DNA from: Whalleya microplaca
Taxonomy: Eukaryota; Ascomycota; Sordariomycetes; Xylariales; Xylariaceae
Assembly: GCA_022497155.1 (NCBI GenBank)
Contig: MU385714.1
Location: 1,240,001-1,304,000, forward strand
Direction of reading: 5' to 3'
Length of the DNA: 64,000 nucleotides
The translations under genes were made by a program, and so were the position numbers. A model generated the notes under the pieces. That model was given only the letters and a program-made list of their open reading frames with translations. It had not been told where the DNA came from and made no database searches. This document shows, piece after piece, positions 11,701-22,635 of the stretch (position 1 is its first letter; each line of letters starts with the position of its first letter).

Positions 11701-13026
11701 TACGATAACGGGGACAATATAGATATTCGACTGGTATAACACTGTTTTGCCAGCTGGAAACCCTCCCAGTTATTGACCTTCAAAGTATCTGGGCTTTGAG
11801 GTCGCCTTCAAAAGTCCGTGGGTTCATTATCGAATGACTCTTAATATCTAGAATATAAAATCTTGCCATTCTCTTTTGTAAGATATCCCGGGCTTCCCGA
11901 ATAGGGGAGTGCTAGTCCGAATCTTAGCTTTGCGTTAAAGCTCAACTCAAGAGCTTTAGCTACCTATTACATACTTTTTCATCATCTGCTTCATTGGTAA
12001 TAGTATTATTATGACTGCATTTCGACGTTTGTTACGTAGCTATCCAGGCTACTGAATGGTTAAGTACATACATTTCTGCGTGTAAGCGGCACAGCTGCTA
12101 GCTATTGGCAGCCAGCTTTGCCAGCTGCTTTATAAAAGGCATACTCCCTAAATAAGTCCTGTTTGACAACCATGACAAACAACCGTATTCTCGTTTAGAT
12201 AACTGTACAACATCGTCGGTTGCCTGCCGTCCTTCATCCTTTAAGGCTTGATACGATCTTGCGCTGCCAAGAAAAACAATCATGGGATAGGTCGCGGGTT
12301 CCAGAAAAGATACCCTGTCTGAAATCACCCGGACATCGGCAGATGCCAATCAATCTCATCTTGGCAAGTGCTTAACCTTCCTATCTGAGGGCGAAGCTCT
12401 GTTATGCCGAGCATCAATCCCGCCGTTTAGGCCCGAACAACCAGCCAAGCATGGCTTTTGCTGTGCCCCTTGGATTTAGGACGATGCTTGGCCGCAGTTA
12501 TCGACGATGCTTGTGGAAGCTCAAATCAGCCACGCCCACTTGCATTGTTCTCGAATGTGGGGGAATGTCGTACTTCGTATTCAGCACCACGCGACTTCAC
12601 GTCTTGACTTCTTCCTCTTCCAGTAACTCCATCAGAGACAAGGCCATTCAGGTGGCCGAGAATCCCCCCAGCCTTACACTGCACGATACACGATGTACGC
12701 AGGGAAGTTAAAATTATACTCCCGCGTCTGCGACCAATGACTATACGAGATCGTACAACAGGCACCTGTGCCATGTCAATCTCGCCCTATCGGAATATAG
12801 CAGAGAGTCACATTCAACTCGAACATGCCCATTATAGGGGAGTGCGGGGCTCCATGATTATCTGCCAACCTTATTTCTCGACCTGTGCTCCTCCTGCCCG
12901 GACTAGTATCGCGTGGTGAGACCCTGGCGCCTATCACGTCTCTAAATTGGCTTAGGTACAACGCTCGAGGATAGCAAGTGCGTTTCAACACGTGAAAGTG
13001 TTTCCGGAGTTACGCATGACTGATCG

Positions 13027-13033
13027 TATATAA
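13027..13033 (+). promoter_or_regulatory. TATA box candidate of the aminopeptidase gene
   Basis: The sequence TATATAA followed by GG lies about 190 bp before the start codon of the M28 aminopeptidase. This is a plausible position given a typical fungal 5' leader. No transcript data are available here. Confidence 0.4.
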
Positions 13034-13224
13034 GGAGGCACATTCGACCGGTGTCCCTTCTGGACTGAATTCTCAAGGCTCTCAAGTTTGGTGAAACTTG
13101 AGCTTGATTACTGAGATTAAGGTTCATACGGTGATACTCTTCTAGCTCATTTATCCTTATTGGAGTATCGTCCTCTCGTTTTAGTATAACACACCACTTG
13201 AGCCTCTAGTCTTCATCCTACACC

Positions 13225-14596
13225 ATGGTTCGTCCAATGCTTGTTGCGGCTTTGGCCGCCACGTCGACTGCTCTCTCGATTGGACGTCCAGAAGCTAGCT
13301 CAGAAGAGCTGTTTACAATTGAGCTGGCACCCGGCGTGACTAAGGTGGTAACTGAGGAAGAAAAATGGGCGTTGAAGAGTGTGAGCATCGATAGCGCCGT
13401 GGTTACCTCCCAGTCGTAGTTCCAGTTGGTTAACTTGTTTTTCAGGAAGGCAAAACCTTCATTGATATCACCAACCACCCGAACCTCGCATCGTCGGCGT
13501 CAAGCCAGAAGGTCAAGGCCGCAGCTGTGGCGTATCCTTCGGCGATGACCCAGGAGACCACTGTCAAGGACCTCATTTCGCAGCTCAGCACGGACAACTT
13601 GAAGGACAAGCTGACGACCTTCTCGGAATTCCACACCCGCTACTACACGTCCACTACGGGCCAGCAGTCCTCGGAATGGCTCCTCTCCGAAGTCAACGCG
13701 GTAATCTCCGCAAGCGAAGCCAAGAACGCGTCGGCCAAGCCGTTCACGCATTCGTGGGTGCAGAACTCCATCATCGCCACGATTCCCGGAAAGTCGGCCA
13801 ACAAGATCATCATTGGCGCACACCAGGACTCGGTCAACCAGAAAGACCACACAGGGCGATCTCCCGGTGCTGGTAAGCGCCCTTCCAATCATGCCTCTGT
13901 GAAAATCGAGATCCTGACATGTACCCTTACTAGATGACGACGGTTCCGGCTCAATGACCACCTTGGAAGCTTTGCGGGTTCTGCTGACCGACCCCAAGAT
14001 CGCCGCGGGCGAGGGGACCAACACGCTCGAGTTCCACTGGTACTCTGCGGAGGAAGCGGGCCTGCTCGGCAGCGCCGACATCTTCGATGCTTACTCATCG
14101 AATAACGAGGTCGTCAAGGCCATGCTGCAGCAGGACATGACGGGCTACGGCAGCGCGCCCATGGGCGTGATCACGGACCGCGTGGACTCGTCGCTCACGG
14201 ACTTCATCCGGAAGGTCATCGATGCCGTAAGTTGCCCTCAACCTCCCCCTGTCCCCTTTCCCTCTTTACATACTCATCTATGAACGTCGAACGTGAGCGA
14301 GATATACACGACTGGAATGTAAATGATATCCACGACGCTGACATGACTAAACCCGCGGACAGTACTCCACCATCGGCTACGTGGACACGGAGTGCGGCTA
14401 CGGCTGCTCGGACCACTCGTCGGCGACGGCGGCCGGGTACCCGTCGGCCTTCGTGATCGAGGCCGCTATGGACGAGACCTCGCCCTACATCCACACCGAC
14501 GGCGACACCATGGACACCGTCAGCATCGACCACATGCTCGAGCACGCCAAGATGGTCGTCGGCTACGCGTACGAGCTCACCTTTGCCGAGCTGTAG
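13225..14596 (+). CDS. LAP1: Secreted leucine aminopeptidase, M28 family
   Basis: Exons 13225-13380, 13446-13872, 13934-14226 and 14363-14596 join to a 369-residue protein, close to the usual size of fungal Lap1-type M28 enzymes. It has an N-terminal signal peptide (hydrophobic core at ~5-18), a propeptide to about residue 75, and a di-zinc peptidase domain. Visible zinc or catalytic residues are His and Asp in GAHQDS, the bridging Asp in DDDGSGS, the Glu-Glu pair in AEEAGL, Asp in QDMTGY, and His in YIHTDGDT. A Cys pair in TECGYGC probably forms a disulphide. The enzyme releases N-terminal residues, preferably leucine, from extracellular peptides. The donor of intron 2 splits the codon just before the conserved Asp-Asp-Gly motif, and the joined reading restores it exactly, which supports the model. 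Confidence 0.93.
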
Positions 14597-15820
14597 TTGG
14601 GGGAGTCCGATTACGCGGGGGATGGAGTAGGGGTGGAAGTGGAAGTGGCGAAGGCACAGACGTTGGGTTAGATCCTCTGGATAGCTTGCTTCTTCGGTGC
14701 CGTAGAAGATGAATAGAAAAAATTACTGATTAACTTTTCCGCGTCAAGAGCCATGTTTGTGACTGGTCAAAACTGTATCAATATCAGAAATTCACCAAAG
14801 CGGAGAAATAATCTCTCCATCTTTAGGTTTGGGAGAAAAAGACAAATCGTAAGGCGGACAGGGTAGAGATCTTGAACGATCTTTGCCTGCTTTCATCCGA
14901 ACCAGAGTAGTCTTCAGATGGCCCAATGTCATTTTCAGATGGACGGTATCTACCGAAAGCAAATGTATATAATCACAGCAACACCGGATTCATTCTTGGT
15001 TAATATCCGAACTTCACAGTAACAATTACTAAAATCTACAAAATACTAACACCCACCCCCGAATATCAACACAATATCACATTCACAGGCATAACAATCA
15101 CAAGACACAAACAGCTCTCAGGGAAATATCTCTCTTCATAACGCCGTTTTGAAACTACTGTACAGAACCATTTCCCCCGGAAGGGTATCGTGCCACGTGC
15201 AATGTAGATGAAAAAAAGAAAAACGAAAAGCAGAAAACAGAAAAAGAAAATTCGGTCATGGCGGTCGTCGAAAATATGTATGTGCAGGCGTTGTTGCTTA
15301 TGTGCAACATGAGCATCATCATCATCTGCCCACACCACGCAACAAGACTGCTGTGCTGTGCTGTGCCGTGCCGTGCTGCTAATAGTAGATCTCATGTCCA
15401 TCCATCATCATCCACCATTAAGCCCTTGCCCCCAGAGTACCACGGGGCCCCCACACACATTTCCATCGCATATCATATGCACGCTCATCATGTCCGCCGT
15501 CCGTTGACGAGTCCCTTGGTCAACAGGAATATGTACGGGATGGTTGGTCAGAGTCATCTAAAGGAATAGACGCCCGGACCGTGGTTATCCGTGAGTGCGA
15601 TTCTGTTCAAATCGCAGTCCAGATGAAAAGAAATAAGAAAACTGTGTCCTGTCTAAACATGCCATTAGCCAGGAGATCATCAGCGCATCCTATGTACCAT
15701 AAACTAACCGATGACAGAACCAGGAAAGCGCAATTCGGATATCAGATGAATTTGTCGACGATTGTGTTGTATGTGAATGCATATCAACAGACCGAATGGC
15801 TAAATGGTGGGTCCAGGGAT
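14597..15820. other. Convergent 3' intergenic region
   Basis: This is the space between the 3' ends of the aminopeptidase (plus) and the Edc4-like gene (minus). It should hold the 3' untranslated regions of both. The longest frames have no similarity and overlap low-complexity A-rich sequence near 15210-15250. No further gene is seen. Confidence 0.45.
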
Positions 15821-18800
15821 TCAGTAGTTGGGGTAGCGGAAAGTATCTCTGATCCGAATTACCATGTTGTTCATCGCTTGGAGACGCTGCAGGATGGGAT
15901 CGTTCGGAGACCGGCTGCTGATGCTGAGGAAGAGCTGCTCGATTTTTTCGGTGAAGGAAACCATAAGGTTGGGGACCACATCGCGAAGCTGGGGGTCCTG
16001 CACAGTGTTTTGCTTAGAATGGTCATTGTTTGGCTGAGGTTGGTGACTAACAGTGTGTGGTAGCGATGTGTGTATGGTGTGGAGTACCACTTCCACCCAG
16101 TTGATCCTTTCCCGGAACAAAGGTCCTTCCAGTTGTTCGGCGATGACAGAAGCAACTGAAAGTGAAACCAGCGCGGGCAGGTCTTGCAAGAATCGAGGAT
16201 CCATATTGACAAGGTATTCGTCAAAGACCTCGTGCTTGCGCGCAAGTTGAATCCAGCGAACCAACCCAGTCTCATATTCTCCTCGTTCCATAAACGTGGC
16301 TATACTAGCGATCATGTGCTGAAGCTCGGCATCCTTAACGCCGCTGCTGTTGGTTGGGTGTCGGACCAACTGGTTATTGGAGTGTGCTCCAGGGCTACCA
16401 TAAGAGTACGCCTGTGTCTGTACAGACTGCGGCGGCAACGACTGGGTCGGCTGAGTCTGGATAGTAGAGACGCGCTCTCTCGAGTCTCTCGAGTCTCTCG
16501 AAACTTGTTGCTGCATTCTAAGTAGGCCATCCTGGAACTGCGCCTGAGTGGATGCCATTGCGGATACTGTATCAGAAAGTCTAGTCACAAGTGCCGTAAG
16601 CTGGTCGATCTTGTTGCTATCTGTGATATGTCGTTGTTCAAGTTCTCCAATCTGTTCCGCAGTTCGGTCTTGGACTTCTTGAATGACTGAACGAGATGCT
16701 GCAACAGCCATGTCGCTAAAGATCGGTGTTATGGTAGTCTTAAGCGTCTGGCGGAAGCTCTCCTCCATGTCCAATGCCACGTTGTGCGCAACCTTATCAG
16801 AAACCGCCTTCGACAGATCGGGTTTCGAAAGAGCCTGTGTGACAGCATTCGGAAGTAACTTCTGCATCTGATTCTGGACCGAGTGTGAAACTCGTCCACC
16901 GAGCTTACCATCTATTTGATCCGAAATAGTCTTCGTGATAAGCGCGCTCAGAGATGGCACCACATTCTCCTCGAATTGGTCATTGATGGTTCTGGTGAGG
17001 ACAGCCTGGATGTTCTCATTCAAGACGGCAGACACCAGATCAAGCAGGTCTTTCTGGCTCTTGGCAAATTTGTCTTCGCGGTTACGGAACTCATGTTCAA
17101 CCTTGCCCCGATGATCTTTGAATTCGCCCGAAATGATTCCAGTCAACTTATCGCCTAGACCGGATGAGATCTGTTTGATGGCTGCTTGGATAGACTCCGC
17201 CGACATTGCTGACTGGAGAGAAGGCAAAGAAGTCTTTGGTTCTGTGTTCTTCGTAGAAACGGGATCAGCTCGTGACGACTGCGAGCTCCCGTTCGATTGT
17301 GCGTTCTCCGCAGCTACTTTCTCTGCAGCTGCGGCAGCAGCAGCAGCAGCCTTCTCCCGCTTCTTTCTCGCCTTCTTCTCGGACTTATCGAGCTGATTGA
17401 TCGGAGTAACAGGAGCCTCACCGTCTTTCCGCTCAGACTGAACCGGTGGAGGGAGACTATCGCCACCTTTTCGGGTTTGGTCCTGGCCAGAGGGAACAGA
17501 GGAAGGTTGTGGCGGCGGGGTCTCTTTCAGAGAGGACCGAGCGGCGATCCGAACTGGTAGAATGGATTCCTCAGCGTGTGGGGGAGATTCAGTTACTACA
17601 GCATTGGGCAACTCCTTTAGCTTGGCGATTTTGACCAAACCCACTTCAGTAGCATCGACACCCTCGACAACCTTGTTGTCTTTTGTCCAGCCAAGCTCGC
17701 TCTGCTTCACAAATACACCAGTAACACCCTTCGAATGCATTGCATACAGTTCGAAGAGCGTGGGCTCATCGCTCGCAGATGCAGAAGCGGGGTTCACCAA
17801 AATATCCAAGCTCCGGAGCACGCCTTTGTTAGCGAACGAGTACTCACGCACACCACTAATGACTGCGGTTGAGTCAGGCTCGGGAATTGACGAGTCCTTC
17901 GCGACCAACCTCTGCACATAATCGACTTGAGACAGACCCTTAATCGTGTACTTGGGCGCCGATAGGTGGAGGAAGTAGATCGAGTTGCGTGTCGGATGAC
18001 CAACAACAATCATGCCAGTAGGAGGGTGATACATGACGCTGCAGACTGCGTCCGACTCCTTAGAATGTGGTAGATTAAACTCCTGCACGGGTTTACCAAG
18101 TGCGAGGTCCCATAGCTGAAGAGTGTGGTTTTGCTTCATCCCCACAATCATGTAGCGCAGTGCACATCGCTTCTGGTAAGGCCGTTGCTTATCCAGCAAT
18201 AACACAGAGGTTGGCCACGCTTTCTCGCCCTCGGGCGTCGTGTTCAGTGTCATTAACGGCTCTTTAACTTCAAGCGAAGTGTGTGCAGGCATTGGGCATC
18301 GAATGTCCGAGTCCTCGTCAAACGTTGTCAAATCTCGCACATCCCAGAATTTGACGCGGCCAGACTTGTCAAGAGAGACAATCGTAGTATCATCCTGACT
18401 AAAAGTGAAGTCCTTACCTGCTTTTCCGGTGTTGATTCTGAGAGCGCATTCCTTAGACAGCCTCTCAGTATCAACGACGCGGTCGTGGCCAGGTTTGAAA
18501 ATGTTGTTCAGCATAACAAAGGATGGCCAAATGATGCTGATGGTCTTCCCGCGACCAACGGCAAAATACTCTGGGTGAGTGGACGAAGTTCTTGCCCGGG
18601 TCTTCAAAACACCTCCAGGGGCATCGCCCTCCTGCGTGCTGACTGGGGGGAGGGCAAACCCATATTGTTCAGGATGGGCATCTTCCAGATGATCTTTCTC
18701 CCCATTCCGAATCTCTACGTAGTAGACAGTCCCGCTGATGCCGGTACCAATTATAGATTCCTTGGGTGTCGTGTTAAGATCAGATGAGGTAGAGGACACC

Positions 18801-20749
18801 GCGATATTAAAGATCCGATCTCTCGTATCAGTAAACAGTTTGGCGTCCTTACCGTCGTCCTGTCGAATAACACGAAGACCACCCGCTTTAGACATACCGT
18901 AGACCATGTACGATTCCGTGGCAGTGACGAGGTTTCTATCAATCTGATCAAAGTCTTTCTTAAGTCGGGCGATGTCAAGAACGACATCATCACGGAATTG
19001 TGGGCGAGGTTCCTCAGTTTCCTGCATGGTGATCGCGATCCAGGGCTTCATGGGGAAATTGTACACCTTCACTGGGTTTGGCATTTCCTCGATCACAACG
19101 ATCTCGTCAGCCTCGGCACTCTCCCAGTTTTCGGCGACAGGCGCTTGGGCAACATCATCGACAATATCACGAATTGCTTGAGCAACCCCGGGCGAATATC
19201 TGCTTTCGAGTGCACCGGCATTCTCCTCCTTCTCAAGTTCCTTCTTGATGTCCTTAGCCGCTGCCTCGGCCGAATCCTGGAATTCGGCTTCAGTCTCAGC
19301 TCTCATCATGCCCTCAAGTTCAACGGCGATCTTCGCTTGCGCCTCGCCATTTTCAGCTCTCGAGAGCGCTTCCTGAGCTTCCTTGTCTGCTGTTTCAGCA
19401 AGACCAGTAATAGCCTCAGACACAGTCTCTTTATTATTTTCGCGGTCTGCTGAAAGCTTGCTAGAATAAGGAGAAAGGGGTCGCTCAGGCTCAGCATCGA
19501 AACTGGGAGAAATATCTATCTTGCGTCTAACGTGCTCAGGGCTCATGATAGGGCTTTGCTGCTGGCTGCCGAATCGCTTGCGGTCGTGCACAGCTCCGGG
19601 GGACGAAGTGGCACTCGGAGTCTTTTTCGCGATCTTGAAAGCAGTCGCCGCAGGCAGCTCGGTAGGCATCGGGTTGGTCACAGCCGATGTTCCCGGAGTC
19701 GAGCGCTTGGACACAATGCTTTGGCTCGAAGGCGCCGCAAACTCGTCAAACGGATTGGAATAGTCAAATTTACTAGGTCTGCGACTGCTGTCATGCTGAA
19801 GATGCTGTGAAGCATGCGAAGCCGGAGAATGGTACTCAAGCTTTGTGGGAGGTGACTGCACCTGCTCCTTCACTGCGAACTGGAAAGGCATCGGCGTCGT
19901 GTCGTGTGAAGCGCTGCCAGAGAGCATCTGCTTCAGCTGACTGTACTCCTTCGGGTGATCCGCCGATGCAGAACCATTGGCCGACTGCGGAGTCAGCGTC
20001 GGCGGCTTGGACGATTCGTTTACCGATTGTTGATCATTTTGCGCGGGCTTCGGACGGTGCAATAGATTGAGAAGATACGCCTGGGTATCCACCGGAGGTG
20101 GTCCAGCATTCCATGTGGGTTGGCTATTGACGACCTGAGGGACCTGAGGGCCCTGGGGGCCCTGAGGTTCCGATCGCGAAGCTTCGTTCTGCAAATTTCC
20201 CTTCATAAGGGTAGCCAGCAGGCCTTGAGGATCCGCAGGCATCGGAACGGGCGCATGGATAGGTGGATTGCTCGTATGGGAGATGTTAGGCGGCATATCG
20301 AACGATGGGGCTTGAACGTGACCATGCGCCGCATTTTGAGATACGGATTGAGAGTTCTGAGTCTGACCACTACTGAACTTGAGTAGATTTAGTAGATTCG
20401 TGCTCTGATCGACCTTGTTCTGCGCATGGGAAGGCATGCTGCCAATGGGACCTAGTCCCATGGCGGCGGCCGCGGGATGATGGCCGTGGGGGAAGCTGTT
20501 CGTCGGCGGCGTCGGGGCCGGCGGCGGGAAGTCGTCCAACCCGGTCAGCGGCGATTCCGAGGCGGATTGGCTGTAGTATGGCTGGGGGTTACCATTACCA
20601 CCTTGGTTGTATGAGGTGAATCGCGAGAGAAGGTCATGGGCGACGGCAGAATCGTCGTTGTTCTGTACATTGCGCTGAGCTTGCATGCGAGCAAGCATGG
20701 CATGCAAGCTGTTTGGGTCATTACCACCGTGGGGATTGTAGCCCGCCAT
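15821..20749 (-). CDS. Edc4/Pdc1-like mRNA decapping scaffold
   Basis: A single long exon encodes 1642 residues. I start at the ATG at 20749 (MAGYNPHGG), since the first 26 residues from an upstream in-frame ATG at 20827 do not look conserved. The N-terminal ~500 residues are Pro/Gln/Ser-rich and disordered. Residues ~550-960 form the WD40-like region of the Edc4 family, and a linker near ~1135 has a run of alanines and lysines. A coiled-coil stretch at ~1190-1420 is followed by the C-terminal helical domain at ~1480-1642. Edc4 (Ge-1) and fission yeast Pdc1 scaffold Dcp2 and Edc3 in P-bodies and drive 5' decapping. The protein is long for the family (human ~1400, S. pombe ~1080), mainly through its disordered front. 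A triplicated CTCGAGTCT near 16479-16500 encodes a short SRD repeat. Confidence 0.85.
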   Translation of the reverse strand: MAGYNPHGGNDPNSLHAMLARMQAQRNVQNNDDSAVAHDLLSRFTSYNQGGNGNPQPYYSQSASESPLTGLDDFPPPAPTPPTNSFPHGHHPAAAAMGLGPIGSMPSHAQNKVDQSTNLLNLLKFSSGQTQNSQSVSQNAAHGHVQAPSFDMPPNISHTSNPPIHAPVPMPADPQGLLATLMKGNLQNEASRSEPQGPQGPQVPQVVNSQPTWNAGPPPVDTQAYLLNLLHRPKPAQNDQQSVNESSKPPTLTPQSANGSASADHPKEYSQLKQMLSGSASHDTTPMPFQFAVKEQVQSPPTKLEYHSPASHASQHLQHDSSRRPSKFDYSNPFDEFAAPSSQSIVSKRSTPGTSAVTNPMPTELPAATAFKIAKKTPSATSSPGAVHDRKRFGSQQQSPIMSPEHVRRKIDISPSFDAEPERPLSPYSSKLSADRENNKETVSEAITGLAETADKEAQEALSRAENGEAQAKIAVELEGMMRAETEAEFQDSAEAAAKDIKKELEKEENAGALESRYSPGVAQAIRDIVDDVAQAPVAENWESAEADEIVVIEEMPNPVKVYNFPMKPWIAITMQETEEPRPQFRDDVVLDIARLKKDFDQIDRNLVTATESYMVYGMSKAGGLRVIRQDDGKDAKLFTDTRDRIFNIAVSSTSSDLNTTPKESIIGTGISGTVYYVEIRNGEKDHLEDAHPEQYGFALPPVSTQEGDAPGGVLKTRARTSSTHPEYFAVGRGKTISIIWPSFVMLNNIFKPGHDRVVDTERLSKECALRINTGKAGKDFTFSQDDTTIVSLDKSGRVKFWDVRDLTTFDEDSDIRCPMPAHTSLEVKEPLMTLNTTPEGEKAWPTSVLLLDKQRPYQKRCALRYMIVGMKQNHTLQLWDLALGKPVQEFNLPHSKESDAVCSVMYHPPTGMIVVGHPTRNSIYFLHLSAPKYTIKGLSQVDYVQRLVAKDSSIPEPDSTAVISGVREYSFANKGVLRSLDILVNPASASASDEPTLFELYAMHSKGVTGVFVKQSELGWTKDNKVVEGVDATEVGLVKIAKLKELPNAVVTESPPHAEESILPVRIAARSSLKETPPPQPSSVPSGQDQTRKGGDSLPPPVQSERKDGEAPVTPINQLDKSEKKARKKREKAAAAAAAAAEKVAAENAQSNGSSQSSRADPVSTKNTEPKTSLPSLQSAMSAESIQAAIKQISSGLGDKLTGIISGEFKDHRGKVEHEFRNREDKFAKSQKDLLDLVSAVLNENIQAVLTRTINDQFEENVVPSLSALITKTISDQIDGKLGGRVSHSVQNQMQKLLPNAVTQALSKPDLSKAVSDKVAHNVALDMEESFRQTLKTTITPIFSDMAVAASRSVIQEVQDRTAEQIGELEQRHITDSNKIDQLTALVTRLSDTVSAMASTQAQFQDGLLRMQQQVSRDSRDSRERVSTIQTQPTQSLPPQSVQTQAYSYGSPGAHSNNQLVRHPTNSSGVKDAELQHMIASIATFMERGEYETGLVRWIQLARKHEVFDEYLVNMDPRFLQDLPALVSLSVASVIAEQLEGPLFRERINWVEVVLHTIHTSLPHTVSHQPQPNNDHSKQNTVQDPQLRDVVPNLMVSFTEKIEQLFLSISSRSPNDPILQRLQAMNNMVIRIRDTFRYPNY

Positions 20750-22122
20750 GTTGTGGTTCCCGAAGCTTGGCAGAGCTACTATGACTGTCTCGCTCGATTG
20801 TACTTTCAATAATGAGAAGGTGTGCAAAGTGGAAAAGTTTGATGGAGGTGAAACGAGGGCATCAAAAAGGTAAGTGGAATGAGATTGGCGTTAGTTAGGC
20901 AGTGCTCAGTCAGAAGAACTTGGCTATCCTCCAATCGGGACACGCGTGAGCTTGCCAGCCTCGCCAAAAAAAAAAAAGTTCTGATTGACCTGATTGACAG
21001 ATTAAGCACCCTTGCTGTTGCTTGGACCTCATCAAGCTCCAGCTGTCAAAGTCTCAACTATGGATGATTCCAACGGCAGGGACCGTAAGACAGGCTGAAA
21101 AGGGTTCAACAATTGGGTGAAACTATGTATCGATCCCCCGAAAAGAAGAAATGTCATTCGACACTATGTGACGAACTACAACTGAATTCCTTTTTCCCCG
21201 TGGGAATTGATGCTGGGGAGGAGAAGGAAGGATGAATTGGTCGAGTGAAGGGAAATCAAAAAGGTGGTTCAAGGTTGGGCGTTGATGCAGGTGTGTGCTG
21301 GCTCGGGAACATTACCTTAGGTTAGATACGCTCATACATGAAGTGCTGATGACAGCGGGGGAGCTACCTTACCGTGCCTACACTACCGACAACGCTGCGA
21401 CGCGACGGTAGTCAGGTAACAACCTTAGATATGCAAGTATGCAGGCAGGCAGGTAAACTATACGATACCTACGGTTGCGGGTAGGTTCAGTACGTTACTA
21501 GGTACTTGAATGTACTGGTGATGAGTTCAAATGCAGCCGGCCCTCGGGACTTCCACTACTGTATGTATGTATGTACATATACGTTAAACGCAGGCCTGAC
21601 ACCCTTCAACTGATACATAGGTGACGGTAGCTAAAGCAGGCTCTAGGTAGGTGACAACAGTGGGGACCGGGACCTGCAATCGTTACCTATTATTATCTCT
21701 ACCTAATAAGTACGGTTTCCATACCTTGGTATCCTTAGCGTCGATTCAGTCAGGTGCATGGTTACGTAATCTTCAGTCCGGATATCCACCCGGGACCCTT
21801 TGAATCCCAAGGATGCCCGTGGACCTTAAGGAACTGCATTGTAAAACTGTGATACCCTCTCTCCGCCGTGTTTGGAACCAAAAACGACACTTGATTTCTT
21901 CACTTTCAGCTTTCAGCCTTCATTGTTTCAAGTGTATACCATTATTGTTCAGTACCTACGTATCATTGGACCGCCACACTCTCTAGCAGAACTCACGACA
22001 ATCACTCCCATCTCTCCCACGAGTACTACTATATCCGTCCTTGCCGCTTTTGGGCCGCCAGGCACATCACATCAACCAAGTCCTGTCCTCCCTATAGCCA
22101 GCGCCATTCGATAACCGGCGCT
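20750..22122. other. Divergent 1.4-kb promoter region
   Basis: This separates the Edc4-like gene (minus) from the small membrane protein gene (plus) and should hold both promoters. An A-run occurs near 20966. Many GGTA/TACC-type short repeats (AGGTAGGT, CAGGCAGG) lie between 21400 and 21700, and a (TATG)n-like run lies near 21561. No gene is recognised. Confidence 0.45.
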
Positions 22123-22635
22123 ATGTTTTGTCTCCGGAGGTATGATGCCCACTCTTGATTCCCTCTCCTGCTCCTCATCGACTAACTCCAATCGCGCAGT
22201 TGGCTTCCGCTCCTCTTCATCCCGACGAATGCGTCGCCCGCCTTCGTCTTCCTCTTCTTCGTCTGCACATACTTCCTGAACCGGCCCTGCGTCTACTGCT
22301 CCGTGCTCCTCCTCATCCTCTTCATCACCTCGTGCTACTGGTCCGACCGCTGCTTCTTCGACTTCAGCAGTAACTGGTTTGCGCCGCGCCCCGCTACGTC
22401 ATTCTCGTCATCATGTCCGGCCAACGCGACGATACCCGACCCCGTCTTCGACGGTTTCAATGCAACCGCCGTGGAGATGCTAAATAGCACCGCCAGCGCG
22501 CTCGCGAGCGCGGCTGCCGAGGAGATGGTCAAGAGGAAGGAGGAGTGGACGGGGCTCGGCATCGAGTGGCTGCGCAGCCTCCTGGGACGCAGGGAGTGGA
22601 GGATCGAGTGTATGGATCTGTATATACGATTGTGA
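22123..22635 (+). CDS. Small conserved membrane protein (2 exons)
   Basis: The short first exon (22123-22139, MFCLR plus two bases) is joined to 22200-22635, giving 150 residues. The intron has a GTATGA donor, a CTAAC branch site and a CAG acceptor. Without splicing the downstream frame has no ATG at its start, which supports the model. Two adjacent hydrophobic segments (about 7-30 and 37-53) with several cysteines (RPCVYC, SCYWSDRC) form a membrane anchor. The remainder carries N-glycosylation sites (NAT, NST) and ends in a charged Trp/Arg helix. I do not recognise the family; it looks like the short uncharacterised membrane proteins common in Sordariomycetes, possibly of the secretory pathway. 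Confidence 0.6.

Larger units (their letters stand above)
10071..13224. other. 3.1-kb AT-rich spacer, partly RIP-like
   Basis: No supported gene is present. The part at about 11200-11700 is markedly AT-rich with many TpA steps; a hand count of 11281-11400 gave about 21 TpA against 13 ApT and about 5 CpA+TpG against 13 ApC+GpT. The rest is mixed composition. Open frames at 12098-12349 (minus) and 12451-12711 (plus) have no family similarity. The last ~250 bp is the aminopeptidase promoter. Confidence 0.5.

Noticed and set aside
13500..14081. 193-codon minus-strand frame opposite the aminopeptidase
   Set aside because: Runs through an aminopeptidase intron and lacks similarity; the plus-strand M28 motifs are decisive.
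20750..20827. Upstream in-frame ATG extending the Edc4-like protein by 26 residues
   Set aside because: The added residues look like leader sequence and the next ATG begins the more typical MAGYNPHGG start; possible but less likely.
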